Of a DNA stretch of 64,000 nt, positions 11,579 to 23,226 are shown piece after piece. How positions within the stretch are numbered: the first letter of the stretch is position 1; every line of letters begins with the position of its first letter. The position numbers and the translations under genes were made by a program. A model generated the notes under the pieces. It had not been told where the DNA came from, searched no databases, and worked only from the letters and a program-made list of their open reading frames with translations. The stretch comes from Sphagnum compactum (Eukaryota > Bryophyta > Sphagnopsida > Sphagnales), in the NCBI GenBank assembly GCA_965153455.1, contig OZ234493.1:34400213-34464212 (forward strand), given 5' to 3'.

Positions 11579-14374
11579 TCAAGTTGCTGGACAACTTCTT
11601 GCCGAGGATTGCATTGTAAATCGCCAGAGGTCCAAAGCTATTGTTGCCTCCTGTTCCTCCTCAGGCATCTTGTATGGGGCTGGAAGCTCATATCTCAGCT
11701 ACAAAAAACCATCATCTCCCTCAGTCTAGTTAAGAGACTATTAAATGGGTAGTATACAGGTCCTGCTCTTGCAGAATACAAGAAAATAGTCTCCTGGGTA
11801 TTGCCATTTGCCTATCAACAGCATCCTGGGGAGTGGGAGTGGACAGGATATAAATTTGACACAGAGATGTGTAGCCACTTTTCAAGCCATAATCCACATG
11901 TTCTAGACATACCTCACACAAAACTTCAGTAGACTGTGCTCCCGCACCCAACGCAGCCTGCTTCACTTGCTGCCACATGTGAAAGCAATTGCTGCCATTG
12001 AAATTTCCACTCACAAGACATGTTCCTCAATAGGACCAAAACAAGATGAGGAGAAAATACCTTTCTAGTGGCTGTTTTGTGCAAGGAATAGACTGTCTGA
12101 GCCACCTGTTCACAAACCTCAACAGTGATGTTGATGAGCCTAGAGACCACAAATTTGAATGGTCAGTCGACAGTATGGTCCTGTGTGACTACAACCAATT
12201 ACAGTTGACTTGAACCATTAACCTTGTTCAATTTTCACGTGCTTGAACAGGCTAGAACAGCCTTGAATCTTATAAGGTTACTGGAAAGAGAACAATCATC
12301 AATCTGCTAGAATGTGGATCATGACCTTGAATGCATTTGAAAGAAACTCCATGTCAGGCATTCCTTTGTGGCGATGACCAAGTGGGGGAAATGTGACAAT
12401 GGTATCCACCAATGACCCTACAATTTTGACAGCATGCAATGCAATGTACTCTGTTTAGTTTGTGATGTATTAGATACAAGGAGAAAACCAGAAGTTTCAA
12501 CACATCATACAAAATGTGATAGCTCAAGATTACCACGCCATGGTAGAGGTTGAGCAAGGTCACATTGCATCAGTTCCATATCCACCTGTTCCCTACACTC
12601 TGCCATGGTAAGCATCACCCAAAGCCTTCATGACAGTAATGTCACAGTTTTGGTGAAAAAAATTGGCAACAGTTTGCAACTGCATCCATTAAACTCAAAA
12701 TAGCATTGCAGAACTGCACCATATGTAGATTAGACCTAAAATGTGCCACTTGCACTAGAACTAACCTCTGATATCCAACATCAATGTAAGCATATTTGTG
12801 AAAAGAGCAATTGGATTGGTCCTTCGCTCTGTGGAGTGACAATAAAACTACCTCAAGCTCCTTAGAGTTGTGTAAAGCCATGTTCAAAATATCAGCATCA
12901 ACATCGACACCTATGACTTGCCTGCCCACCTGTCCTCCTACATTTAGAAAGTCCAGACAACTTGAACACTGCCAAAGAGTGAAACATAAATGCAGCACCA
13001 TTTTGCTCTCTGTTGTGTCCTGTTTCAATTTCTCAAAAAAAGGGGTGGAGAGTCATGATAATTTACGCTGCATCATACAAACAAGCAGCAATTCCAAGTG
13101 TGCCAACTCCACAGCCAAGGTCTGCTACAATCTTGCCTGCTATGTCCCCATATTTGGTTTCTGCCTGGAAATGTGATCAGACAAATTCATTGTAATTTTT
13201 TCAACTTCTGTCTTGCATCATTTTAACTTATAGCATTAGGGTTCTTGAATCTCCAGAAGACAATCCACCCCTGTACAGTTTATGGTGTAATCTGCAGAAG
13301 AACATCAATTTTTTCCCATGAAACTAACATACTCGAAAATTGATTGCAACATGGACTGTCCTGATCATGCATGTTGTACCCAATCACAGGACTCAGACCA
13401 AGAGGGTTGCAAGGGACTGATAGGGATTGCATGCATATGAATGGAGAGAATGGTCCAGTTTTTGACACAGTAATCAGCATCACTAGTACTTGGCGCACCG
13501 TTAACAGCTTGACGTAAAATCAAATCACAAAAGAACAATTTGTATCTATCCCTCTGATTTCATGTGAATTGTGAAAACTGCTTGTTCCATAGAGTAGAAA
13601 TTACAGTTGCTTCTTGTTCATGGGAGACACAAGAATACAGCTCAACAAATCTCACTTTGGTCATTAGTTGAAATCATCATCCCAAGCACTAAACTAAAAA
13701 CAGATTGGGGATCGACACAATCTATGAACAAGGATCCAGAGCTATGGAGATCATTGTTGAACCTGCCAATTTGCCTTCTAGGGTTAGGATCCTTGGTATA
13801 TCAAATTACCATAAAAAGCATGCAGGATGCAAGATTTGCACCAATTGGGTATTGCTCCAGTTCCCACTGTTCAATGATTGCACAAACACAATGCAAGGAT
13901 TACCTTCTGACACCAAAATCTGCTATGAAACTGGGTGCAGTCAGACAGTGTTTCTTCTTTTCCTTTTTTTCCCTTTCTTTTCTTTTTTTGGGAGGGTGAT
14001 GGGTTTTTTCTCTTCCTTTGGATACTTTCACGTGGCTGGAGAAAATGAAATGAAAGGAAAGTGGGAACACAAAAGAAAATCTTGTGCAGCTTCAACTCCA
14101 TGGGGTGTATATAATTCTCCAAAAGAAAAAAAAGAATCTTTGCAAAATTTTGCAACTCTCACGCACTTTTTTTTTTGGGGATGCAAATGCGCAAAAAAGA
14201 AATCCGAGATGGAGGAACTCAAAAAAAGAATCACAAAAACTGCAAACCAGTGAAACATTGGATTAGGTCATCACTTACTTTGGGTGACCCAAACAGTTTG
14301 ATGTTGCTCAAACTCGACTCCAGTTTCCTGTCTCTTCCAGCTTCCTTTGGTATATGATCTCTAGAAGTAGACAT
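11579..14374 (-). CDS. METTL5: METTL5-like rRNA adenine N6-methyltransferase with altered catalytic motif
   Basis: Nine minus-strand exons join in phase with GT-AG junctions: 14374-14279, 13866-13810, 13164-13067, 12921-12852, 12585-12534, 12417-12326, 12105-12061, 11969-11913, 11698-11579. They give 228 residues; METTL5 is about 209. Family landmarks in order are KLESSLSNI (N-terminus), ELEQYPIGANLAS (35-47), the SAM-binding VADLGCGVGTLG (64-75), the acidic strand IGVDVDADIL, MQCDL (113-117), DMEFLSNAFK, VYSLHKTATRK, ELRYELPAPYK and LDLWRF (211-216). METTL5 with TRMT112 makes m6A in 18S rRNA. The catalytic NPPF tetrad is replaced by FPPL (residues 134-137, bases 12391-12380), and the basic stretch after YK, usually FHKRK-like, is MPEEEQE. 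The reading frame is intact but activity is doubtful. The start is the nearest ATG before the conserved N-terminus; an in-frame ATG 77 codons upstream adds low-complexity basic sequence. Confidence 0.85.
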
Positions 14375-15865
14375 GGGTGAGACGGACAAACAGACGGGAT
14401 TCCACAATCGCCACGACACTTGCGACAATTCTAGCGTGGACGTGCTGCTGCAACGACGAGCTGTTTTTCCTGCTCTTGTCTGAGCGACGGTTGTTTGGTT
14501 GTTTGTTCTTGGAACTGAATTCAATGTGAACAGGATCCCAATTTTTTTCTTCCTTTTTTCTTTGTGAGAGTGTTTTTTTTTCAAGGACTGTTTGTGGAGT
14601 CTCATCTTCAGTGTTTCAAATTTGTGTCCTTGTTTGAATTGTGTGACTTTGTTAATTTCAATACATTACTTGAATATCAGGACATGTAGTAGGAGGAACA
14701 ACTTTGATTGATGGTGCTTTTGTTGTCCAAAATCCAGTTTGTCTTGTTTTTGTTGGACTTTCACGTGATACTCTCAACATCTTTGTTCCCTCTCTAGCTC
14801 CCCATAGCTTGCTCCTTTCCAGATTGCAAGGCAGCATGCAAATGAAATATACAAATGGGATGTGCATGACTGGCTACTCAACGAGGGGAATGCACCTCTG
14901 GTGGACATGGTGTATAACGTAAGTGCAGATATGGTGCACTACAACCTTGCTACCATCTTTCAGTGTCAGAGTTATAAAACCAATAACCTCTGGATTCAGC
15001 TACATGCATCATGATGGCATGAGGTTTAGGCACACACCAAATTTGCAATTTTCAATTGTGTTACAATTATCAGAAGTTATGAAGGTGTTCAGCATTGTAG
15101 CTGTGGACCTTAAAGACAAAACATTTATTGGATGAGCCTATTTTGGAGCACAATCTCCTAACTGGGAAGCTCACCTTTGTGAACCATGCTTGAACAAACT
15201 GGGAAGCCCTCTATAGGTATGGGAGTTTGATGGGCGGTTATGTAACCCACTTAGGTATATCATACCTGTAACTGATGTTTGGCATTTAATAATCCCCAAG
15301 ATGGGTGGTTGGAGAAAAACAAAATTGACATTGTTCTTCCAAACTCAGAAAATCTCCAAAACTGTGCATCTTGATACAACAATTTTAGTGATCTTAACAG
15401 TACTTTAGAGAGATATATGTTACAGAAATGTGCTGATTTTCTCATTTTCTTTCACTTCTAGAGAAGGTTATATTACACAAACAATTTTAGAATCCTTCAT
15501 CATGAACCGGACTGCACACAAGACATTACATTCATGTCCTCCAAATTTTGAAGTACCTGGAGTGTTAGTCCCAATCTTCTCAAAATCCCATCCATAAATA
15601 CTGAGATTGTAATAACCACACACTTCCTTTTTATGACTCTTCTCATGGATTGAGTGTTGCCTTGCTAGTGACTTTTGAAATGGCTAATTCAGGTCACAAA
15701 CATGTAACGAACAAAGGGGAAAAAACAGTCAATTAGTTACCCACTCCTCACCTAAACCTACTATGCTGGTGAAGTAAATCCAATCCAATACAAGCACTTT
15801 GGGAGTGAAGTGGAGTAGTTCACCAGCTCATGTTTTGAAATGGATGTGAGCCGGTTGCCTTGATT
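14375..15865. other. Spacer between METTL5-like and YCED genes
   Basis: The first few hundred bases should hold the METTL5-like promoter and 5' UTR, and the last few hundred the YCED 3' UTR. Long T runs occur near 14540-14580. No further gene is supported. Confidence 0.5.
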
Positions 15866-17363
15866 TTATGAGGATTGATTGTCTTCTGGAGGACCATCAC
15901 CTTGTTGCTCTTCCATTTGTTTCTTGAGTTGTTCCAGGGGTCCCCAAACATGTTGTCGTGTGCTTTTGATCGTCTTTCCCGCACATTTGCAAACAGTTTT
16001 GTTCATGTTGACTCCACAATCGATGCAAAGACCTTTGCATGAAGGGTCACAGAGTGATGATGATGGAATCTCAAGGTGAATTGTGTCCCGCAGGTACTTC
16101 GAGATGTCCACCTCTTTGGCATCAAGAGGGAAATGGAGCTTGTCATCCAAGTCAAGGTCTAAGACTGCTTCTCCTTCATCATCCTCATCTCCTTCAAATC
16201 CATATTTGCTGCTTGTGTCTGCCCCAAGCACCACTCCCACTGTTTGTTGTGGGGGCTCACTCACTGGATTTGTTGTCAAAGTAAGGTTGAAGGTTGCAAA
16301 CACTCGCTCAGCTACTGGTGCTAGACACCTTGCAAACACAGTATTTATTCCAACACCCACATTATCAAACACAGTTTCACATTTCCCAGGTTGAGAGATT
16401 CACGTTCTTCTGTGTGAAAGAAAAGGAGGAAAATCTCCACCCACCAACCCTAAACCCTAAAGTTGAACTTACACATATGAGAGAGTTTACTGGATATGCT
16501 AATGTTTGCAAAGAATTTCCACCATCAGGACTTACCGATTGCAAACCAAGCCAAAAGCAGTTCTTATGATTCCATCAAGTTGAATATCTCGCCCGTCTCT
16601 AGAAGCATCAATGGAGATCTGCACAGGAGTGATGAGCTCCTCTGTTTCCGATTCCAACTCATCGAGCAGCCCCATTGACAAGGCCAAGGCCCTCGATAGT
16701 TCTGATGAAAGGATTGAGAGCCCAAGTCTTTCCAATGAAGTGACATGCTCAACCCGTGCCTGCACTGCACTTCGCTTGAAGATTATGGCACCTTCCCATG
16801 GTGTGTCTGCTTCTTCCTCATCTTTTTCCGTCACACCTAACATTAGGAAAAAAATTGTCTCAGATGACATCACACACAACTCATCATGCACAGTACCCTA
16901 AAAGATATTGAAATTCCTAGAGGCAGCAGATGGGGCTAAGCATCTGATCAATTTGTGCTTGCAATTATGATGATGATGGCATGTAGCACATGGACTTACG
17001 AACTGGAAGAGCATTGCATAAGTGGAGAGTTGCCAACTGTGTGCTGCATTTCTTGAATGGTGGAATTGATAGCCTGGAATGCAAGTGCCTTGATGATTGC
17101 TCTTCTTCCCGTACTCCAGCCAAACTGGTATGAAACCTGTGGTGTCTTCTGGTGTCAATCACACTCCAATTGACTCTAAGAAATGGTGATGATGATGCTC
17201 CTGTATTATCTCCTGTCTTGAAGAGAGCAACATCACTGCGCAAGGATATGCTGCACAGATTCTTACTTGAACACCCAACTGAAAATTTTGTTCCTGCCAT
17301 ATGTAGCAGCAACAAGCTCTCAGGGGTCCAAGTTGCAGCAGGAGCACAAGAAGAGATTGCCAT
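15866..17363 (-). CDS. YCED: Plastid YCED/DUF177 protein (23S rRNA accumulation)
   Basis: Three minus-strand exons, 17363-17000, 16836-16536 and 16328-15866, join in phase (phase 1, then phase 2) into 375 residues. The first about 80 residues are rich in Ser, Ala, Arg and hydroxyl residues, as in a chloroplast transit peptide. The DUF177 core follows: VEHVTSLERLGLSILSSELS, then VQISIDASRDGRDIQLDG, the first zinc-ribbon half VCNRCLAP across the exon 2/3 junction, the acidic linker, KLHFPLDAKEVDISKYLRD, and the second cysteine cluster CDPSCKGLCIDCG. Bacterial YceD and plant DUF177 proteins are needed for 23S rRNA accumulation, in plants in the chloroplast and for embryo development. All expected cysteines are present and no frame damage is seen. 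Intron 2 contains AACCCTAAACCCTAAAG. A G-box lies about 360 bases upstream of the start. Confidence 0.92.
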
Positions 17364-17722
17364 TTCCTTCCAAGGTTTTTTCTTTCTTCACCCCTGCACC
17401 CAGGAACAAAACAAAATAAATCTCCTCTTGGATTGTGTTGTTGTCATAGTCTTCTGTAGTAGCTACTGGTGATGGGACATTTGAATGGTGGGTGCTTGCA
17501 TGCGACATTGCAAGCACTGAAGAAAAACCTTAGACATTTGAGGCCTCCATTTGCAAAATCCTGTTCTCTCTTTTCCTCTCAAAAAAGACAAGATGCAAAC
17601 CAGGTTTCTTTGATGATTGTCCAAAGCAGAGGGGAAGAATTTCTTGCTTACCCTAATTGTGATAGAGTATTCACTCGCATGGAGAATAAAACACTGGGTG
17701 GGTTCTAGAGCCCACGCTTCTT

Positions 17723-17732
17723 GCCACGTGGC
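17723..17732. promoter_or_regulatory. G-box palindrome GCCACGTGGC
   Basis: A perfect ten-base G-box about 360 bases upstream of the YCED start codon. G-boxes bind bZIP and bHLH factors, often in light-regulated plastid-protein genes. Use here is inferred. Confidence 0.5.
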
Positions 17733-18139
17733 TTCTCCTTCTCCAGTTCCTCTGCTACAAAAAATTAGGATCATGTATTTGGATCAGATACCAGAGCGCA
17801 AGCACTTCTCAGATTCCAAAAGACTCTGAAGTCAATCACACACACACAGAAGAAGGAGATACGTATCTAACAGAGACGTCAAGGATTGACAGAGACACTT
17901 GGAGCACTCGTTTCACTACACACCCTTTTGCACATAGAAAAAGGGGGGAAGAAAGAAGAGTGCAGGAGGCGGTGGTGCGGTCCCTCACTTTGCTGAGACT
18001 TTGTCGCCGCTGCCACTGTTGAGCGGAAGAAAATGGTTCCTCGCTTCTCGTAAACTGCCTGAAAAACCCACAAAACTCGGAGTCGCAACAATACTGACAA
18101 CATGCAGAAATCCGAAATTTGGACCCAAACATTCAAAGA

Positions 18140-18163
18140 GGGTTTAGGGTTTAGGGCTTAGGG
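18140..18163 (+). repeat. Short telomere-type repeat (GGGTTTA)
   Basis: Two exact GGGTTTA units followed by GGGCTTAGGG. This is the Arabidopsis-type telomere unit and also a doubled telo-box upstream of the YCED gene. Confidence 0.7.
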
Positions 18164-19059
18164 CGCTTACTCTTTTTGGAGGCAAGCTTGTGATCTCTGC
18201 AAGAGCAACCTCCAGCTGATGAACCTGCAAGCAAAATTCGTCTCCCCCGTCAGTCACACAGGCTGGGGGGTTGGTTGGTTCATCATCATGAAAACATCAA
18301 CGAGAGAGAGAGACAGAGAGCATGACTGCACAAGAAGAATTTCAAAAGACGAGGAGGAAAGCTTGCTTGACTTGACGCGAGAAACAAACAATGCAAGCAA
18401 AAGATTGTGCAGACAGACCTTAGATGCTTGCTGCTGCTGCTGAGAGGATGGATCAGCAACGGACGAAGACATAACTACCCACCTCCGAAATCCAAACAAA
18501 AAGCTTCATGAAAAGATGGGCAAACTGCTGTTGGATGGATGGGTGCAGCAACAGAATCCAAGTCCTAACAACAACAACAACAACACTGGCCGCAAACCAT
18601 CTACCGAAGAGAAGAAGACGATGACTAAGAAGCAACCAACAAGTGGCTTGGAGTTCTTCAAACCCTAACGGATAAAGCTCGTAACTTTGGCGCTGCTACC
18701 GGTACGCTCTTCTTCTGTTGTAGGCAGGGTAGAGTGGCCGGTGACCGAACACTTAGTGTGTCAGTCGCCTCCCTCTCACTCGGTACACCTCCTTTCTTTA
18801 TGGGGTCTGAAAATAAAGTGTAGAGGACTTGAAGGTGCACCCACAGCCCTTTACATCACTCAAAACGGGTGAAAAATGAGAAAGAAATGCCTCTCTAAAG
18901 TTCGGGTGGTAAAAAGATTTGAGAAAAAGAAACCCTTAATACACATGGCAGCTCAGCTCATGGGAGAGTTTTTATTTTGTCGCTTCCAAACCAAACAGTA
19001 ATATGCTGATTACTGGACTTTACTTACTCGCATGGATGAAGAAAATTACAATCAATTTT

Positions 19060-19496
19060 TTTTTTCAAAATGATCTTTCATTTTTAAACATACGGTTGAA
19101 ATTTAATTTAATTTAATTTAGAGTTTTAAAATCAATGATAATGTTTTAAACAGATGGTTGAAATTTAATTTAATTTAATTTAGCGTTTGAAAATCAATGA
19201 TAATGGTTTTTTTTTCAAAATAATCTTTCATTTTTAAACATATGGTTGAAATTTACTTTAATTTAGAGTTTTTAAATCAATGATAATGTTTTAAACATAT
19301 GGTTGAAATTTAATTTAATTTAATTTAGCATTTGAAAATCAATGATAATGAGTTTTTTTTCAAAATAATCTTTCATTTTTAAACATACGGTTGAAATTTA
19401 ATTTAATTTAGAGTTTTAAAATCAATGATAATCTTTTAAACATATGGTTGAAATTTAATTTAATTTAATTTAGCGTTTGAAAATCAATGATAATGG
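19060..19496. repeat. 145-150-bp dimeric tandem repeat, three units
   Basis: TTTTTTCAAAATRATCTTTCATTTTTAAACAT-type starts occur near 19066, 19216 and 19361, giving a period of 145-150 bp. Each unit consists of two related halves of about 70 bp, both containing GGTTGAAATTT, (TTTAA)n and AATCAATGATAATG. The first half of each unit carries the CAAAAT-type start and the second lacks it. Confidence 0.9.
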
Positions 19497-19554
19497 GTGT
19501 GAAATCTTTCCATTCACCAAACCCTTGTGCAATTCTCAAAGTTTGTGCGCCTGA

Positions 19555-20030
19555 GGTACTCATCTTGATCACTCCGTTGTTTCTTCTTGTCATTGTGATC
19601 TTGGTTCCTCTTAGTCATTGTGGTCTCAGTTCCCGTCAGGCATTGTGCTTGTGTCTTTTTTCTTATTGTTATATTTTTGGTATTTTTCTTGATCACCATG
19701 CTCTTGGTGTTATTTTTTGGAATTGTGGTGTTTTTTTTTTTTTTTTTTCTTATTCGTGGTTTTATATTTCTCTTAGTCATGTTGTGGTGCTCTTGTTTTT
19801 CTTGATGATTGTGGTCTTGGTGTTCCTCTTCATCACCATGGTTTTACTATTTTTCTATTGCCATAGTTTTGGTCTTCCCCTTAATTGTTGTGGTTTTGTA
19901 TCTTTTGTAATTGTCATGGTTTTGGTGTTCCTCCCAATTGTTATGGTCTTGTGTTCATCTTTATTGTTGTGATCTTGTGTTTTTCTAGTTGTCATGATTT
20001 TGTGTTTTACGTTTATTTTTTACTTTGCTT
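19555..20030 (+). repeat. T-rich degenerate minisatellite
   Basis: Loose tandem copies of a unit of about 30 bp, with variants of ATTGTNATGGTCTTGGTGTT and TTCCTC spacers. A 161-codon hydrophobic open frame (19487-19972) spans it, but its Phe/Leu/Val composition is explained by the T-rich repeat. Confidence 0.6.
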
Positions 20031-21167
20031 CAGGTGCTTTTATTTTGTTTATTCTCAATGCCCGTAATCAATAGAAGGTAGCAACCTTGTTACTTTGTGT
20101 CTTCATGTTTACTAACTAGCCCATGCTTGTTGTCTAGTCTCCCGTTGAAACCATGTTTGCATCTAAGATTCATGCCTTTATACCTACAAGGATTTGTTAA
20201 CAAACCTATTTAAAAGTTTTGGTGGAATCTATGACCCACCTCCCTTACAATTGCTAAAGTCCAAGCTACAACAAATTATGCTTTAACATGTTTTAAACAA
20301 CTCTTTGGGCTACTCAATATATTGCAATCCCTAGATTTGCTATTCTTTTCAATCAATTGATCTCTTTTTTTTTTTTGCATCCTTTTCTAATTTCTTGTGC
20401 AATTGTTTTGTCCATGGTTTTTTTAAAAAGAAATATTGAAGTATCCAATAGATGTTACAACATGTGACTAAAAATAATCAACTAATGGTTATTTTTCTTT
20501 TGTTTCTTCTACAAGTAAATGAAGCATTGAAGAAAATTTATGCAAACACATGGGGTCTTGGGGTTAGATTTGGAGGAGGTTGAGTTTCTTGGAGCACTTT
20601 AGGACTACGTTCATTTAAGTTTTCAACATCGATATCCTTTGGTTGCTTTTTAATCACCATAGGGCTTTAAAGCATATGTACATAGTAACATTGGTCATTT
20701 TTTGACTTATTAGTAGGCATTTTTCATCTATTATTTATTGAACCGTTTTAATTACATGTAGAAGTTTTACAACAAAAGACTTTTCCCCCCAAGCTTGATT
20801 GTGATCAGTTTCTTCATTTATATTATATTCATTTTCATTTTTGTGGCCATTGATGTTTATTGCAATGCATATATCTAAAGGTTGAATCTTGTTGTCCATT
20901 ACCTTAAGGCTGAAAGGCCATCTACTCATAACATTGAATTTAGATTTGATGTTTTTTTTTATGAGTGATTATTAAAATTTGATCTACCCATCCAACTAAG
21001 GATATCTAATCGAGTTCCATGTGATTGTTTTTAAACATAGTTGCATCTCTAACCTTTTTGAATATTATTTTAAATGGTTTAAAACAAAATATATTTAATG
21101 GTTGTAGAACATGTGATATGTGGGGGCTAAAATCACACTAAAGTGCTACACTTTGGATGTTCGGGAA
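20031..21167. other. AT-rich intergenic sequence
   Basis: No gene or repeat array is seen. The junction with the LTR-like copy at about 21168 is marked by a sharp rise in GC. Confidence 0.4.
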
Positions 21168-21990
21168 TGACGCGCTCCTTGGTCCCGGGGTGAACCCACT
21201 TGAGGGTTCACCAATGTGAAGTTGCGGAAAGTTGGGACCAAAAGGCACGCTCCCGACTTCCAACTCTAGAAAGGGGTAGAGGGTCGAGTTAGAAGCCCCG
21301 GGATTAGACTAGGAAGAGGGACTAGATGATCAAGCTTGAATCTGCATCCAAAAACCAACCACGGGAGGTTAGTTTAGCATTCAGGACACTCTTTGGTGTT
21401 GGGACTTGCCACGGGCACTTGGACACACAAGACTCACCACGGCCCGGACTCGGGGGGGAAGCCACCACCTTCCCCCTTATAGTTATCTCTGCAGCTCGCC
21501 GTGGAGGCTACATCCAAATGGCACATTTTGTTGGGACTCCCGAAATGGAGTCCCGAAATTGTCCCGGCTGGACTCCCGGAACTTTGAACGGCCATAACTC
21601 CCGACTGCAGAGTTCGATCACGACGAGGTCTAGACCAAAGTTGTAGCCCTTGTCGAGATCTTTCCAACGCCATGTCGCACTCTCAAATCGGATGTCGGGA
21701 AGAGGTCGATTCCCGACTTTTAGTGGTCGGGAGTCAAACTGCCAGTTTGACTCCCGGCCCTTCTTTTGCCCATAACTTGGGCTGCAGAAGCCCAAATGAC
21801 CAATGCGAGGCCATTTTCGATATCTACGTTTCAAGACCTTTTCAATGACACCAAGAACACCCCAATGCGAGGTGTTTTGGGCCTTGCTGTCGAGCTCCGA
21901 ACATTCGGGAGTCCCAGAGGACTCCAAACCTCCAACTTTTCCAAGTGTTGGGCTTCACCCCCACACTTGGACAAAGTGGGGTTGCGACAG
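21168..21990 (+). mobile_element. LTR-retrotransposon-like fragment, copy 1 (GC-rich)
   Basis: This about 820-bp block aligns along its length with copy 2 at 23227-24046. Both begin TGACGC, share GGGATTAGACTAGGAAGAGGGAC, ACGGCCCGGACT and GTTTGACTCCCGGCCCTTCTTT, and end AAGTGGGGTTGCGACAG. Internal phrases such as CATAACT-GCTGCA repeat within the block, as in LTR or untranslated regions of plant retrotransposons. No open frame for gag or pol is present, and no target-site duplication was seen, so the exact class is uncertain. This copy is the least decayed of three. Confidence 0.65.
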
Positions 21991-23226
21991 GGAATCTATT
22001 TTTCACAGTTTTTTAAAGTTCAATAATAGTTTATTCCAATTGATATGTGCAAATGATGAAATGGGATTCATGTCAAGAATGAATTCATACATCAAAACAC
22101 TATGTTCATGGTCAAATCTTTGGTATTCAATTTGTTATGGATTTTTTAAGTTATACAAAAACACTTGTCTGGTCAAGGATAAATTAAATGAACTCAATAC
22201 ACCTTAATATAATGTCTTTTATGAATAAATGAATCAATGGTAAGATAATATTGTGGTAAATTGATATTAAATAAGACAATTTGAAAAGATTTGATGATTA
22301 AATTTTGAAATGTATATCAAGTATGAAGCTTCTAAAAGAAGTCCTCCATTTGTTGAAAACAATGATTTTGATGTTCATATTTCAAATATTAGATTATCAT
22401 AAAATAAGTTAAAGATGCTTAAATCCTTATGGAAAAATATCTTATAACACCCTACCGCATGGCCCATTTGATTCAAGGTATCTTGTTTTTGCCTATTTTG
22501 TCATACTTTCCTATTGTATTTTATTTCATAATGGACTAAAAATGGAGTATTACGATGTGTTGTTTTTGTTCCACTCTAATGTGCTTTCACCCTAGGATGA
22601 TAAAGTGCTCATGTCTAACCCACATTCTCATGCATGTTCTATTGCTTCTAAAGTAAAATGGTTGCCATGCCCCCAAAACTAAAAAATGAATATTGGTGAG
22701 AGTCACACCCCTATAAACTTTATGAAATATAAAAAATTCTTTGAACAAGAAAAAAATCATATGAACTCTCTTTTGCATTGTAATGCAAATCCCTGGTTTA
22801 TAGAATTTAATGTAATCATTGTGTAGTCTCTTTCCTTTGAAAATGTAGAACCCTAATAAAACACCTCTTACAATGTTTATAGCACAATTTATAATTAATC
22901 ATTAGTAAGACTTGGGGATGGTGCTATAAATTACATTTGATCTTTTTTTTACTTGTATCATGTCAACTTGAATGTCAATTTCATTTAGGAATAATTGTGC
23001 TTATAATTGTACTAATTTATAGCATAATTGTGTTGACTATATAATGCTTGTAGGTTATTGTAGAAAAAATGATAAGAATTAGGTGTTAATCATTGTGTTT
23101 TATAAATTTCCAATCCTTCTACTTGTTGAATGTTCATGTCTGAATGTCTATACTTGAACCAATACCACTAGCTCTTACATGGTATCCCATCTTGGAATGG
23201 TGTAACCCTTGTTTGTGTGAGATTTT
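21991..23226. other. AT-rich spacer between two LTR-like copies
   Basis: About 1.2 kb with no retroelement coding sequence and no recognisable primer-binding site next to copy 1. It could be the internal part of a non-autonomous element or unrelated sequence. Confidence 0.35.

Larger units (their letters stand above)
17364..18680 (-). promoter_or_regulatory. YCED promoter and 5' leader region
   Basis: This stretch is less AT-rich than the surrounding intergenic DNA and lies directly upstream of the YCED start. It carries a G-box palindrome (17723-17732), telomere-type repeats (18140-18163) and purine-rich microsatellites near 18300. The short open frames on both strands have no conserved domains and are read as leader or promoter sequence. 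Where transcription starts cannot be told from sequence. Confidence 0.45.

Noticed and set aside
12642-12735. Candidate METTL5 exon reading HMVQF-CNA, with a stop and frame clash
   Set aside because: The true exon is at 12585-12534 (VDMELMQCDL...), which fits phase and family on both sides; the earlier candidate would have made the gene look broken.
19487-19972. 161-codon hydrophobic open frame resembling a membrane protein
   Set aside because: It lies in a T-rich minisatellite whose composition produces Phe, Leu and Val codons; no start context or family similarity.
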